Below are positions 27,141 through 35,065 of a stretch of 64,000 bases of DNA, piece after piece (position 1 is the first letter of the stretch; the number at the start of each line of letters is the position of its first letter). Under the pieces are notes generated by a model. That model saw nothing but the letters and a program-made list of their open reading frames with translations. It was not told the origin of the DNA and searched no databases. Position numbers and translations under genes: made by a program. The DNA comes from Caulobacter sp. (lineage in GTDB: Bacteria > Pseudomonadota > Alphaproteobacteria > Caulobacterales > Caulobacteraceae): NCBI GenBank assembly GCA_017745235.1, contig JAGHZU010000001.1, positions 372,001-436,000 of the forward strand. The letters run 5' to 3'.

Positions 27141-27755
27141 ATGAACCGCCGTTTCGCCTCCGCCATCCTGGCCGGCGCCCTCCTGTCCGCGTCCGTCGCC
27201 ATCCCGGCCGTGGCTTCGGCCCAGGTCGCGACCGATCCGGCTCAGGCTCCGGCCGGCAACTGGACGCTCGACAAGCGCCACGCCAGCCTGACCCTGAAGG
27301 TCACGCACTTCGGCACCTCGCACTACACCTTCCGCTTCGCCCAGGGCGCCATCGACGGCTCCTACGCCTACGACCCGGCCAAGCCGCTGGACACCAAGGT
27401 CTCGATCACCATCGACGCCGCCAAGGTCGACACCGGCCTGCCGGACTTCGACAAGGAAATCGGCACCGATCCGAAGTTCTTCAACGCCGCCCAGTATCCG
27501 AAGATCACCTTCGTCTCGACCAAGCTCGAGCCGGGCAAGATGACCGGCGACCTCACCTTCCGCGGCGTGACCAAGCCCGTCACCCTGGACGTGAAGTACA
27601 ACGGCTTCGCCAAGACCCCGTTCGGCTCGCAGATCATGGGCTTCTCGGCCACCGGCAAGATCAAGCGCTCGGACTTCGGCTTCACCCATCTGGTGCCGAT
27701 GGTCAGCGACGACGTCGACCTGGCGATCGAAGTCGAGTTCAACCCCAAGAAATAA
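27141..27755 (+). CDS. YceI-family periplasmic lipid-binding protein
   Basis: 204 residues from ATG 27141 (GGAG upstream). A signal peptide cuts after ASAQ (about 29), followed by one YceI lipocalin-like barrel: NWTLDKRHASLTLKVTHFGTS, GKMTGDLTFRGVTKPVTLDVKYNG, IMGFSATGKIKRSDFGF. Such proteins bind polyisoprenoids. It lies 113 bp before the b561-YceI fusion, which carries a second YceI domain. Confidence 0.93.
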   Translation: MNRRFASAILAGALLSASVAIPAVASAQVATDPAQAPAGNWTLDKRHASLTLKVTHFGTSHYTFRFAQGAIDGSYAYDPAKPLDTKVSITIDAAKVDTGLPDFDKEIGTDPKFFNAAQYPKITFVSTKLEPGKMTGDLTFRGVTKPVTLDVKYNGFAKTPFGSQIMGFSATGKIKRSDFGFTHLVPMVSDDVDLAIEVEFNPKK

Positions 27756-27868
27756 GCGGCCCGGCGTCGCGGGCCGTCGCGTGACGCGACGGCCTTGCGT
27801 CCGTCTTCCGGCGGGAAGGCGGGGCGGCGCCGCCCCAAGACGACCAGTACCGTTAGACGAGGACGACC

Positions 27869-29212
27869 ATGACCGCCGAGACTTCGCCTGGAACCGCCTC
27901 GGCGGCGGGCCGCGCCCGCTACACGACGGTGGCGATCTTCCTGCACTGGCTGATCGCCGCCGCCATCATCTTCCAGGTCATCCTGGGCTGGCGCATAGGC
28001 GACGAGCCCAAGGGGCCGGCAACCTACGCCATCTTCCAGCTGCACAAGTCGATCGGCATCACGATCCTGCTGCTCAGCCTGGCCCGCCTGGCCTGGCGAC
28101 TGTTCAACAAGCCGCCGCCCCATCCCGTGAACCAGCCCCGCTGGGAGACCCTGGCCTCGCACGTCGTGCACGTGGCCTTCTACGTGATCATGATCGGCCT
28201 GCCGGTGACCGGCTGGATCATCGTCTCGGCCAGCAAGCTGACGATCCCGACCATCCTCTACGGCGTCATCCCCTGGCCGCACATTCCCGGCCTGCCTGAA
28301 CTGGCGGCCGGGCCGAAGCACGCTTGGCTCCAGGCCGGCGAGCTGGGCCACGGCCTGCTGGTCAAGCTGACCTACCTGCTGCTGGCCCTGCACCTGGGCG
28401 CGGTCGCCAAGCACCAGATCCTCGACAAGGACGAGGTGCTGAACCACATGGCCCCCGGCTCGCGTCCGGGCTGGGCCGAGCCCCGCGCCTGGCTGGCCGC
28501 CGCCGGCCTCGTGGCCGTGGTCGCCGCCGGCTACCTCTACAAGCCGGCCGTCAAGCACGCCGCGCCCAAGCCCGCCGCCGTCGCCGAGACGGCCGAGGCT
28601 CCGGAAGCCGCCGCCGCGCCCGCCGCACCGGCCGCCCCCGCCCCCGCCCCCACGGCCGAGGCCGCCGCGCCTGCCGCCGCGGCGACGCCGCCGGCCGCCG
28701 ACGCGGCGCTGAAGGATCCCGTCGCCTGGACCGTGGCCAAGAGCTCGACCCTGGGCTTCACCGCCTCCTGGGCCGGCGACGCCATCGAGGGCCAGTTCAA
28801 GCGCTGGACCGCCGACATCCTGTTCTCGCCCGAGGCGCTGGACCGCTCGAAGCTGACCGTCAGCATCGACATGACCTCCGGCGCCACCGGCGACGACCAG
28901 CGCGACTCCAGCTTGCCCAGCGACGACTTCTTCGCCGCCGGCGCGCACCCCAAGGCGACCTTCACGGCCAGCAAGTTCCGCAAGACCGCCGAGGGCAAGT
29001 TCGTCGCCGACGGCGTGCTGGACCTGCGCGGCGTCAAGAAGCCGCTCAGCCTGCCCTTCACCCTGAAGATCGACGGCGACACGGCCACCGCGCGCGGTGT
29101 AACCACCCTCGACCGGACGGCGTTCGGGGTTGGACAGGGCGAATGGGCGTCAACGGATCAGATCGGCGGCAAGGTGAAGGTCAGCTTCGCCATCACGGCC
29201 AAGAAGAAGTAG
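27869..29212 (+). CDS. Cytochrome b561 fused to a YceI domain
   Basis: 447 residues. Residues about 10-195 are a four-helix cytochrome b561 with candidate heme histidines in IFLHWLIAAAIIF, ASHVVHVAFYVIM, GHGLLVKLTYLLLALHLGAVAKHQIL. A further helix near 205-220 and an Ala/Pro linker (about 230-285) lead to a C-terminal YceI barrel (VAKSSTLGFTASWAGDAIEGQF to the end). The layout suggests periplasmic isoprenoid (quinone-like) binding joined to membrane electron transfer. It overlaps the next gene. Confidence 0.9.
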   Translation: MTAETSPGTASAAGRARYTTVAIFLHWLIAAAIIFQVILGWRIGDEPKGPATYAIFQLHKSIGITILLLSLARLAWRLFNKPPPHPVNQPRWETLASHVVHVAFYVIMIGLPVTGWIIVSASKLTIPTILYGVIPWPHIPGLPELAAGPKHAWLQAGELGHGLLVKLTYLLLALHLGAVAKHQILDKDEVLNHMAPGSRPGWAEPRAWLAAAGLVAVVAAGYLYKPAVKHAAPKPAAVAETAEAPEAAAAPAAPAAPAPAPTAEAAAPAAAATPPAADAALKDPVAWTVAKSSTLGFTASWAGDAIEGQFKRWTADILFSPEALDRSKLTVSIDMTSGATGDDQRDSSLPSDDFFAAGAHPKATFTASKFRKTAEGKFVADGVLDLRGVKKPLSLPFTLKIDGDTATARGVTTLDRTAFGVGQGEWASTDQIGGKVKVSFAITAKKK

Positions 29213-30120
29213 AGGCCGCCGCGCGGGCCCTCCGCGACGGGGGGCTCGTGCTGCTGCCGACCGAGACCGTCTACGGCCTGGGGGCGGACGCGGCCGACCC
29301 GGCCGCCGTCGCCGCCATCTTCGAGGCCAAGGGCCGCCCGCGCTTCAACCCTCTGATCGCCCACGTCCACGACGCCGAGACCGCCGCCCGCATCGCCGCC
29401 TTCGACGATCGGGCCCTGGCCCTGGCGGCGGCGTTCTGGCCGGGCCCCCTGACGATCGTGGCCCCGATCCGCGACCCGGCCGCCGTCTGCGACCTGGCCC
29501 GGGCGGGGCTCGACACCGTGGCCATCCGCGTGCCTGGCCACCCCCTGTCGCGCGCCGTGCTGGCCGCGTTCGGCGGCCCGGTCGTGGCCCCCTCGGCCAA
29601 CCGCTCGGGCCGGCCCAGCCCCACCACCTTCGCCGACGCCTTCGCCGAGACCGGCGACAAGGCCGCCGCCGCCCTGGACGGCGGACCGTGCCAGGTGGGC
29701 CTGGAGAGCACCGTGGTGGCCGTGCTCGACGGCCCCGTGCGGTTGCTGCGCCCCGGGGCCGTGACCCGCGCCCAGCTGGAGGCCGTCGTCGGCCCCCTGG
29801 CCCCGGCCGACGACGACGCCCGGCGCTCGCCCGGGCGCCTGGCCCTGCACTACGCCCCCGACGCCCCGGTGCGCATCGACGCGCCCGAGCCCCGGCCCGG
29901 CGAGGCCTTCCTGGCGTTCGGCCCCTGGCCGGCGGGCGAGGCCGTGCTGAACCTCAGCCCCGCCGGCGACCTGGCCGAAGCCGCGGCCAACCTCTTCGCC
30001 TTCCTGCGCGCCGCCGACCGCCTGAACCCCACCGCCATCGCCGTCGCCCCCATCCCCGACGAAGGCCTGGGCGAAGCCATCAACGACCGCCTGCGCCGCG
30101 CGGCGGGGTTCGTGGGGTAG
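29143..30120 (+). CDS. tsaC: Threonylcarbamoyl-AMP synthase, Sua5 type
   Basis: Makes threonylcarbamoyl-AMP for tRNA t6A37. The YrdC domain is clear (LLPTETVYGLGADAADP, KGRPRFNPLIAHV, AIRVPGHPLSRAVL, VAPSANRSGRPSPTT, STVVAVLDGPVRLLRPGA) and a C-terminal Sua5 domain follows (LALHYAPDAPVRI to the end). The only ATG upstream of the conserved region is at 29143, giving 325 residues and a 70-bp overlap with the b561-YceI gene; the true start could be a rare codon nearer 29212. Almost certainly co-transcribed. Confidence 0.85.
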   Translation: MGVNGSDRRQGEGQLRHHGQEEVEAAARALRDGGLVLLPTETVYGLGADAADPAAVAAIFEAKGRPRFNPLIAHVHDAETAARIAAFDDRALALAAAFWPGPLTIVAPIRDPAAVCDLARAGLDTVAIRVPGHPLSRAVLAAFGGPVVAPSANRSGRPSPTTFADAFAETGDKAAAALDGGPCQVGLESTVVAVLDGPVRLLRPGAVTRAQLEAVVGPLAPADDDARRSPGRLALHYAPDAPVRIDAPEPRPGEAFLAFGPWPAGEAVLNLSPAGDLAEAAANLFAFLRAADRLNPTAIAVAPIPDEGLGEAINDRLRRAAGFVG

Positions 30121-30127
30121 GAGGCGG

Positions 30128-30150
30128 AATCTCTCTCGAAGAGAGGGATT
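30128..30150. terminator. Hairpin after the Sua5-type gene
   Basis: AATCTCTCTC and GAGAGGGATT pair over 10 bp with one mismatch around a GAA loop, 8 bp after the stop. It marks the end of the core transcript and the left edge of the accessory island. Confidence 0.4.
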
Positions 30151-30289
30151 GGAGAGGGAGACGCTCCCTTGCGGGCGTTGGGGTGGGCAGACTAAACCGC
30201 ACTGTCGCGCTGCAGGCGCTCAATCAGCCTCTGCTGGACTGCGCCGCCTGGACGCGGCGTCACCAGATCAGCTGAGCTCGGAGATCCAG

Positions 30290-30550
30290 ATGGGTGCGCC
30301 TCGTCGTTTCGCCTTCACCTGCGTCGGCGTCGCGGCGTTGCTGTTCGTGATGGTGGCGTTTAGGGCGCCTCCAGGCATTGATTGGCGAGAGGTCTCTCTC
30401 ATCACTTGGCTGAGGGGCCTGGGTGTCACGCTAGTCGGCGGCTGCTTCGTCGCACTTGTCGAACTGATGGTTAACCGCTTCAGGCCGCGGCGCGGTCGGT
30501 TTGGCCGTCGCGAGGCGGGGAGCATCTGGGATCATATCAATATCCCATAG
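30290..30550 (+). CDS. Small two-helix membrane protein, island gene
   Basis: 86 residues from ATG 30290 with GGAG upstream. Two membrane helices (FAFTCVGVAALLFVMVAF and WLRGLGVTLVGGCFVALVELMV) and a basic tail (RFRPRRGRFGRREAG). No family recognised. The stop lies inside the first of two 13-bp direct repeats (CCCATAGGCGGTA at 30544 and 30574). Confidence 0.5.
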   Translation: MGAPRRFAFTCVGVAALLFVMVAFRAPPGIDWREVSLITWLRGLGVTLVGGCFVALVELMVNRFRPRRGRFGRREAGSIWDHINIP

Positions 30551-30555
30551 GCGGT

Positions 30556-30590
30556 AGGACCTTCCGCCCTCGACCCATAGGCGGTACTTG
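30556..30590 (+). repeat. Cassette-boundary repeat, copy 4
   Basis: Imperfect palindrome with arm CTTCCGCC, core GACCCATA and arm GGCGGTAC. It sits 5 bp after the stop of the small membrane protein gene, in the same orientation. Related copies follow the other island genes. Confidence 0.55.
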
Positions 30591-30650
30591 CAACATCGAT
30601 TACGGTAAGGCCACGCTACGGCGGCGCTGCCGTCAACACTCCGGGAATTC

Positions 30651-31118
30651 ATGCGCTCGCTGTCCGATTTCGCATCAAAATGGTCACACCCCGAATATGG
30701 GCCAGAGCCAATCCTGCTTGCTGACCTAGAGCGAGCGGAGGCTCAACTCGACGGCCGTTTGCCTAGTGACTATCGTGATGCTGTCCTCAACGTTGGTCTC
30801 CCGAGGCCGACAGGCGCGCTTCTGCACAGCATCTGCGAAGCGCAGGCCGATTTCGCCGACGTGGCCGATTTTCTCACGGCGGATGAGATGATCTCATCGA
30901 CCCAGGCGTGGCGAGAAATGGGACTGCCGAAAGACAAGATCGCCTTTGCCTCGGATTGCATGGGCAACTTGTTCGTTTTTGATAGCGCAGCGCTAAGCCA
31001 GAGTTCCAAAGTTTGGTTCTTCGACCATGACGCCGGTGAGACCGAACTCGTAGCGCCGTCGTTCACAAGCTGGATTCAACAATATCTGGACCTGGAATTC
31101 ATCCCGCTCGACGACTGA
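30651..31118 (+). CDS. SMI1/KNR4 (SUKH) family protein, immunity-like
   Basis: 155 residues. It has the SUKH pattern: ADLERAEAQLDGRLPSDYRDAVLNVGLPRPTGA near the N-terminus, IAFASDCMGNLFVFD in the middle (the usual small-Gly-Asn-Asp/Phe turn) and VAPSFTSWIQQYLD at the end. SUKH proteins are often immunity proteins against contact-dependent or secreted toxins; no toxin is adjacent, so it may be an orphan. Codon use is visibly less GC-rich than the neighbours, suggesting transfer. Confidence 0.78.
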   Translation: MRSLSDFASKWSHPEYGPEPILLADLERAEAQLDGRLPSDYRDAVLNVGLPRPTGALLHSICEAQADFADVADFLTADEMISSTQAWREMGLPKDKIAFASDCMGNLFVFDSAALSQSSKVWFFDHDAGETELVAPSFTSWIQQYLDLEFIPLDD

Positions 31119-31130
31119 TCCTCGTCTGTT

Positions 31131-31160
31131 GGCGTCCGCCTTCCACCCGTAGGAGACCTT
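31131..31160 (+). repeat. Cassette-boundary repeat, copy 5
   Basis: GGCGTCCGCC, core TTCCACCCGT, then AGGAGACCTT. It begins 12 bp after the SUKH stop in the same orientation as the gene. It shares the GTCCGC arm and CACCC core with the other copies. Confidence 0.6.
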
Positions 31161-31193
31161 GATTGGCGAGTTGGGCCCGAGGAGCCTGAGGTA

Positions 31194-31496
31194 ATGTCAA
31201 AAGACCCGTTGCTCGATCAGGCTATAGCCGAAGCCCTAAGTCAGCTTGAGGCGGAGGAAGAAGTAGTGTTTTGCACTGCGTCTCCGCAGCGCATAGTGAA
31301 GCGTCTGAGCGAAGCCGTTCTCAACGTCGTCCCGACCACGGGACTGACCCTTTCAGAACTTCAAAATCTGAAGGCCCTGCTCCACTACGCAGCTCACAAC
31401 GACGGCGTCTTTGACTGGGCAGAGATGCCGTCAGTAACAGGCTTTTCATCACCAGACGGGCTACGGGCGGTGGCAGACAAATTGCCGACAGGATAG
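31194..31496 (+). CDS. Small island protein, function unknown
   Basis: 100 residues, acidic and helical (LDQAIAEALSQLEAEEEVVF, LSELQNLKALLHYAAHNDGVFDWAEM). No domain recognised. GAGG precedes the ATG. Less GC-rich codon use. It lies between repeat copies 5 and 6, so it looks like a single-gene unit. Confidence 0.6.
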   Translation: MSKDPLLDQAIAEALSQLEAEEEVVFCTASPQRIVKRLSEAVLNVVPTTGLTLSELQNLKALLHYAAHNDGVFDWAEMPSVTGFSSPDGLRAVADKLPTG

Positions 31497-31520
31497 CCAC
31501 GCCCACCAGCCGGCTTTCTA

Positions 31521-31550
31521 AAAGCCCGCTAACCACCCCTAGCGGACTTT
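31521..31550 (+). repeat. Cassette-boundary repeat, copy 6
   Basis: AAAGCCCGCT, core AACCACCCCT, then AGCGGACTTT: near-perfect arms (AAAGYCCGCT and AGCGGACTTT). It follows the 100-residue gene by 24 bp and also contains the stop codon (31539-31541) of the convergent gene. Confidence 0.6.
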
Positions 31551-32123
31551 CGTTGATACCCAGTCGGGTGGAAGTCTATGCGCCGGCTGATCGGGCCAGC
31601 GACGGGCTCGCTCTTCCCTAATCAGGCGCTCACGCCAAATGGGGCCGCCGACGTGCCAAGCGGCTTCTTCTTCGCCAAAATCAGCGGTGAGCCTTTGCGG
31701 GATGTGAGCTTCGGCATCCCACACAGCCATCAACTCGATGGCTTGAATTGCAGGGTCATCGGCTCGGGTGTCGAACGCTGGCGCCCCTGCTTGCCAGATC
31801 GTCACATTAAGCGTGCCGGCTGGCCATTGCCCATGGAGGGCGGGCGCTTCCAATCCGTCGGCCAGTTGGCGCCGGCCGAGATGTTTCCAAGCCCCCGCGC
31901 GCAGGGCTCTCGTGATCGAAGGCGCGGCGACAGTGATGGTGCTCATGGCGGGAGAGCCAAAAAGGGCGTCTACCGTCGCCAAGTCGCGACTTCGAAATCG
32001 AAAGAAGGCCAGGTCTTTCGAAGGAGTAACCTGCGCGTAGTAGATCCAACCATTCTCACCGGTCACGGCATAGACCGCGCCCACCTTCAGGTCAGCTCGC
32101 GCTGTTGGCGCCGTTTCGAACAT
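31539..32123 (-). CDS. Island protein, possibly Imm26-like, function uncertain
   Basis: 194 residues. The N-terminus (LKVGAVYAVTGENGWIYYAQVTPSKDLAFFRFRSRD) recalls the beta-barrel opening of Imm26-type immunity proteins, which begin with a KxGDxF/Y strand; this match is weak. The middle and end (AIQAIELMAVWDAEAHIPQRL, IWRERLIREERARRWPDQPAHRL) are unrecognised. Its last codons and stop lie in repeat copy 6. A neighbouring SUKH gene supports an immunity-type island. Confidence 0.6.
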   Translation of the reverse strand: MFETAPTARADLKVGAVYAVTGENGWIYYAQVTPSKDLAFFRFRSRDLATVDALFGSPAMSTITVAAPSITRALRAGAWKHLGRRQLADGLEAPALHGQWPAGTLNVTIWQAGAPAFDTRADDPAIQAIELMAVWDAEAHIPQRLTADFGEEEAAWHVGGPIWRERLIREERARRWPDQPAHRLPPDWVSTKVR

Positions 32124-32223
32124 GGTGGGAGCTTAGCCGCGAGCCTCTTAGGGTCAATGTCCGCCCCCAGCGGCCCCACGCCGCGTCCGCTTTCGGGCGG
32201 CCTCGCGTCCCGGGGACTTGTAT

Positions 32224-32628
32224 TCACCCGTCGCATTTTCTGATCGCCGCTTCGGTTACCGGCGTGAAGAAGTTCACCAGGTTGCCGTCCGGATCGCGGA
32301 AGAGCAGGGACCGGTTGCCCCAGGGCATGGTCGTGGGCGGTTGGACGAGGTCCCGGCCGACTAGGTCGGCCAGCCGTCCGTAGTCCTGGTCCACGTCCCT
32401 GACCCGAAACTCGATGATGGCCGTGTGGTTGTCGGCCGGGCGCGCCACGCCGTCGCCGCCGAACGGTTGCAGGGTGCGGACGCTGCCGATCGCCAGCGTG
32501 CAGGCCATCGTCGCCAGCTCGACGAAATCCTCGGTGTATCGGGTCGCGGCGAGCCCGCTGACCCGCTCGTAGAAGCCGACCAGGCGGTCGACGTCCGCGG
32601 TGATGAGGCGGATCGAGATCAGGTTCAT
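32224..32628 (-). CDS. VOC (glyoxalase/bleomycin-resistance fold) protein
   Basis: 134 residues from ATG 32628, chosen because GGAGG lies 6 bases upstream. One VOC repeat pair: ISIRLITADVDRLVGFYERVSGLAA, then IIEFRVRDVDQDYGRLADL and LLFRDPDGNLVNFFTPV with the metal-type Glu/His pattern only partly kept. Function not assignable. Just downstream, degenerate pieces of the island repeat (near 32156-32205) are visible. Confidence 0.85.
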   Translation of the reverse strand: MNLISIRLITADVDRLVGFYERVSGLAATRYTEDFVELATMACTLAIGSVRTLQPFGGDGVARPADNHTAIIEFRVRDVDQDYGRLADLVGRDLVQPPTTMPWGNRSLLFRDPDGNLVNFFTPVTEAAIRKCDG

Positions 32629-32651
32629 GGCGTCCTCCGCTGGGTCGGTCC

Positions 32652-32669
32652 GCCCGGTTCGAACCGGGC
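32652..32669. promoter_or_regulatory. 18-bp perfect palindrome plus direct repeat, divergent region
   Basis: GCCCGGTTCGAACCGGGC is a perfect palindrome, followed by two GATGTACGC direct repeats at 32671 and 32684. It lies between the VOC gene and the divergent oxidase gene, so it could be an operator; no adjacent regulator gene is seen. Confidence 0.4.
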
Positions 32670-32789
32670 CGATGTACGCGACGGATGTACGCAACGCCTG
32701 CCGCCAGCCTTGTGTCAGCAGGGAGCGCCGAGGCCCGGCGCCGGCTAGGTCCTGTTCTCGGAGGCGCCCGAAGCGTATCGTCCCGCGCC

Positions 32790-34199
32790 ATGACTCAGTC
32801 CGTTTCCGCCGACGTTCTCTCCCGCCTCAAGGCCGCGCTCGGCGAGGGCGGGTGGAGCCAGGACCCCGACCGCCTGGAGCCCAAGCTGAAGGAGTGGCGC
32901 GGCCGCTGGACGGGCCGGACGCCGCTGCTGGCCCTGCCGCGCACGACGGCGCAGGTGGCGGCGGTGGTCGGGATCTGCGCCGCCGAGGGCGTGGCGATCA
33001 CCCCCCAGGGCGGCAACACCGGCCTCGTCGCCGGCCAGATCCCCCAGGGCGAGATCCTGCTGTCGACCGAGAAGCTGGCGGCCGTGCGCGACGTCGACGC
33101 CTTCGACGACGTGATGGTGCTGGAGGCCGGGGTCACCCTGGCCAGGGCTCACGAGGTGGCCGCGTCGGTCAACCGCCGCTTCCCGCTGAGCCTGGCGTCG
33201 GAGGGCTCGTGCACGATCGGGGGCCTGGCCTCGACCAACGCCGGCGGCACGGCCGTGCTGCGCTACGGCGTGATGCGCGACCAGATCCTGGGGATCGAGG
33301 CGGTGCTGCCCAGCGGCGAGGTCTGGAACGGCCTCAAGCGCCTGCGCAAGGACAACACCGGCTACGACCTCAAGCAACTGCTGATCGGGGCCGAGGGCAC
33401 GCTGGGGATCATCACCGCCGCCAGCCTCAAGCTCCAGCCCATCCTGGCCTCGCGCTGCGTGGCCGTGGCGGGCGTGGCCAGCGCCCAGGACGCCATCGCC
33501 CTGCTGGCCCGGGCCAAGGATGAGAGCGGCGGGGCCGTCGAGGCCTTCGAGCTGATGAGCCGCCTGGGCGTGGTCCTGGCGATCAAGAACATTCCGGGCC
33601 TGCGCGAGCCCCTGGCCGAGGCGCATCCCTGGTACGTGCTGATCGAGACGGCCTCGGGCGAGCCCGGCGCGGCGGAGGCGGCGATGGAGCGCCTGCTGTC
33701 CGGCGCGCTGGAGGCCGGCCTGATCCAGGACGCCACGGTGGCCCAGACGCAGGCCCAGGCCCACGCCCTGTGGGCCGTTCGCGAGAACCAGTCCGGCGGC
33801 CAGAAGCCCGAGGGCGCGGCCTGGAAGCACGACGTCTCGGTGCCGGTCTCCAAGGTCGCCGCCTTCATCGACCAGGCTAATGCGGCGGTCGAGCGCCTGT
33901 CGCCGGGCGTGCGCATCGTCGCCTTCGGCCATGTGGGCGACGGCAACGTGCACTACGACGTGCTGCGGGCCGAGGGCGCGCCCGACGACCCGCACGACGC
34001 CCTGCGTGACCAGGGGGCTCGGATCGTCCACGACATCGTGGCCGCGATGGACGGCTCGATCAGCGCCGAGCACGGCCTGGGAGCGATGAAGTCGGCCGAG
34101 GCGGTGGGCTACAAGAGCCCGGTCGAGGTGGCGGCCCTGCGCGCCGTCCGTGAGGCCCTGGACCCCAGGCGGATCATGAACCCCCGGGTGCTGTTCTAG
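32790..34199 (+). CDS. FAD-linked 2-hydroxyacid dehydrogenase (D-lactate/D-2-hydroxyglutarate type)
   Basis: 469 residues from ATG 32790. PCMH-type FAD-binding half: ITPQGGNTGLVAGQIPQGEILLS, SEGSCTIGGLASTNAGGTAVLRYG, GYDLKQLLIGAEGTLGIIT. C-terminal FAD-linked oxidase half: AFGHVGDGNVHYDVLRAEG and SISAEHGLGAMKSAE, with the metal/substrate histidines. Oxidises a D-2-hydroxyacid, passing electrons to an acceptor. It converges with the lipoprotein gene by a 4-bp overlap. Confidence 0.93.
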   Translation: MTQSVSADVLSRLKAALGEGGWSQDPDRLEPKLKEWRGRWTGRTPLLALPRTTAQVAAVVGICAAEGVAITPQGGNTGLVAGQIPQGEILLSTEKLAAVRDVDAFDDVMVLEAGVTLARAHEVAASVNRRFPLSLASEGSCTIGGLASTNAGGTAVLRYGVMRDQILGIEAVLPSGEVWNGLKRLRKDNTGYDLKQLLIGAEGTLGIITAASLKLQPILASRCVAVAGVASAQDAIALLARAKDESGGAVEAFELMSRLGVVLAIKNIPGLREPLAEAHPWYVLIETASGEPGAAEAAMERLLSGALEAGLIQDATVAQTQAQAHALWAVRENQSGGQKPEGAAWKHDVSVPVSKVAAFIDQANAAVERLSPGVRIVAFGHVGDGNVHYDVLRAEGAPDDPHDALRDQGARIVHDIVAAMDGSISAEHGLGAMKSAEAVGYKSPVEVAALRAVREALDPRRIMNPRVLF

Positions 34200-34996
34200 C
34201 CGACGGCGTCCGCCGGCTCGGAGCGCCGCGCCCGCCGCAGCGACCACACGCGCCAGAGGGCGGCCACGGCGCCGACCGGCAGGGTCATCTTCAGCACCCA
34301 CGGGTAGAAACCCATGAAACCGCTGCGCATCACGCCTGCGCCGATCAGCTGGATCGAGGCCAGCTGCATGCCGACCTGGCCGGTGGTCCAGTTCATGGTC
34401 AGCGAGCCGATCCCGGCGAAGGCGGCTATGGCCCATAGCCACTTGCGCTTCAGGTTCGGGGTCCGCAGCACCGCGACCAGGGCGGTCAGCATCAGCAGCG
34501 GCGACAGGATGGTGGCGACCAGGAACGCGCCCTGGCCCGGCGGCTTGCCGATCGGCGACAGGCTGACGGAATGGCGCAGCTGAGCGCGGTCGGCCTTGAG
34601 CACGTTGAAGCCGTGCACCCGCCAGGGCGCCTGGCTGCCTGTCCGCTGCAGGTTCAGGGTCAGCAGCACGCCGTGGTCCGGATAGCCCAGCTCGTAGGCG
34701 GCCTGGGCGGTCTGGGGGGCGGAGGTGGCGATCGTCGTCGACCAGTTGATCGCCCGGCGTTCGGTGGGCGCGCCGGGCGGCAGATAGGCCTGGATCTGGC
34801 GCAGCTGGGCGGGGGTGACCAGGGACGCCGCCTCCGGCGTCAGGCGGGCCTGCAGGGCGTCGAACCGGCCCAGCCGCAGGTCGTCGTAGGTCTGCCGGGC
34901 CACCGCGTCGATCGCGGGATCGGGCTTGGGCGCGCAGGCCGACAGGACGGCCACGACGCAGCAGGCCGCCATCGCGGCCAAGGATTTCCAACGCAA
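34196..34996 (-). CDS. Lipoprotein with C-terminal membrane module
   Basis: About 266 residues from a TTG at 34996 (GGGGGAG upstream); a longer TTG start at 35014 is also open. Lipobox VAVLSAC gives lipidation at Cys about 21. The middle (DLRLGRFDALQARLTPEAASLVTPAQLRQIQAYLP, later NWSTTIATSA) looks like a DUF3887/SnoaL-style domain. Then come two or three membrane helices and WLWAIAAFAGIGSLTMNWTTGQVGMQ, which resembles the next gene. Function unknown. Confidence 0.75.
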   Translation of the reverse strand: MRWKSLAAMAACCVVAVLSACAPKPDPAIDAVARQTYDDLRLGRFDALQARLTPEAASLVTPAQLRQIQAYLPPGAPTERRAINWSTTIATSAPQTAQAAYELGYPDHGVLLTLNLQRTGSQAPWRVHGFNVLKADRAQLRHSVSLSPIGKPPGQGAFLVATILSPLLMLTALVAVLRTPNLKRKWLWAIAAFAGIGSLTMNWTTGQVGMQLASIQLIGAGVMRSGFMGFYPWVLKMTLPVGAVAALWRVWSLRRARRSEPADAVG

Positions 34997-35065
34997 GTAA
35001 GCATACTCCCCCAACTGGGCGGAGCATGGTTGCCAGCGATCACATTGTCCAGCTTGGTCGCCGCA

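Noticed and set aside
30465..30480. TTAACC as a possible CtrA half-site
   Set aside because: No second TTAA at the required 7-bp spacing, and it lies inside a coding frame.
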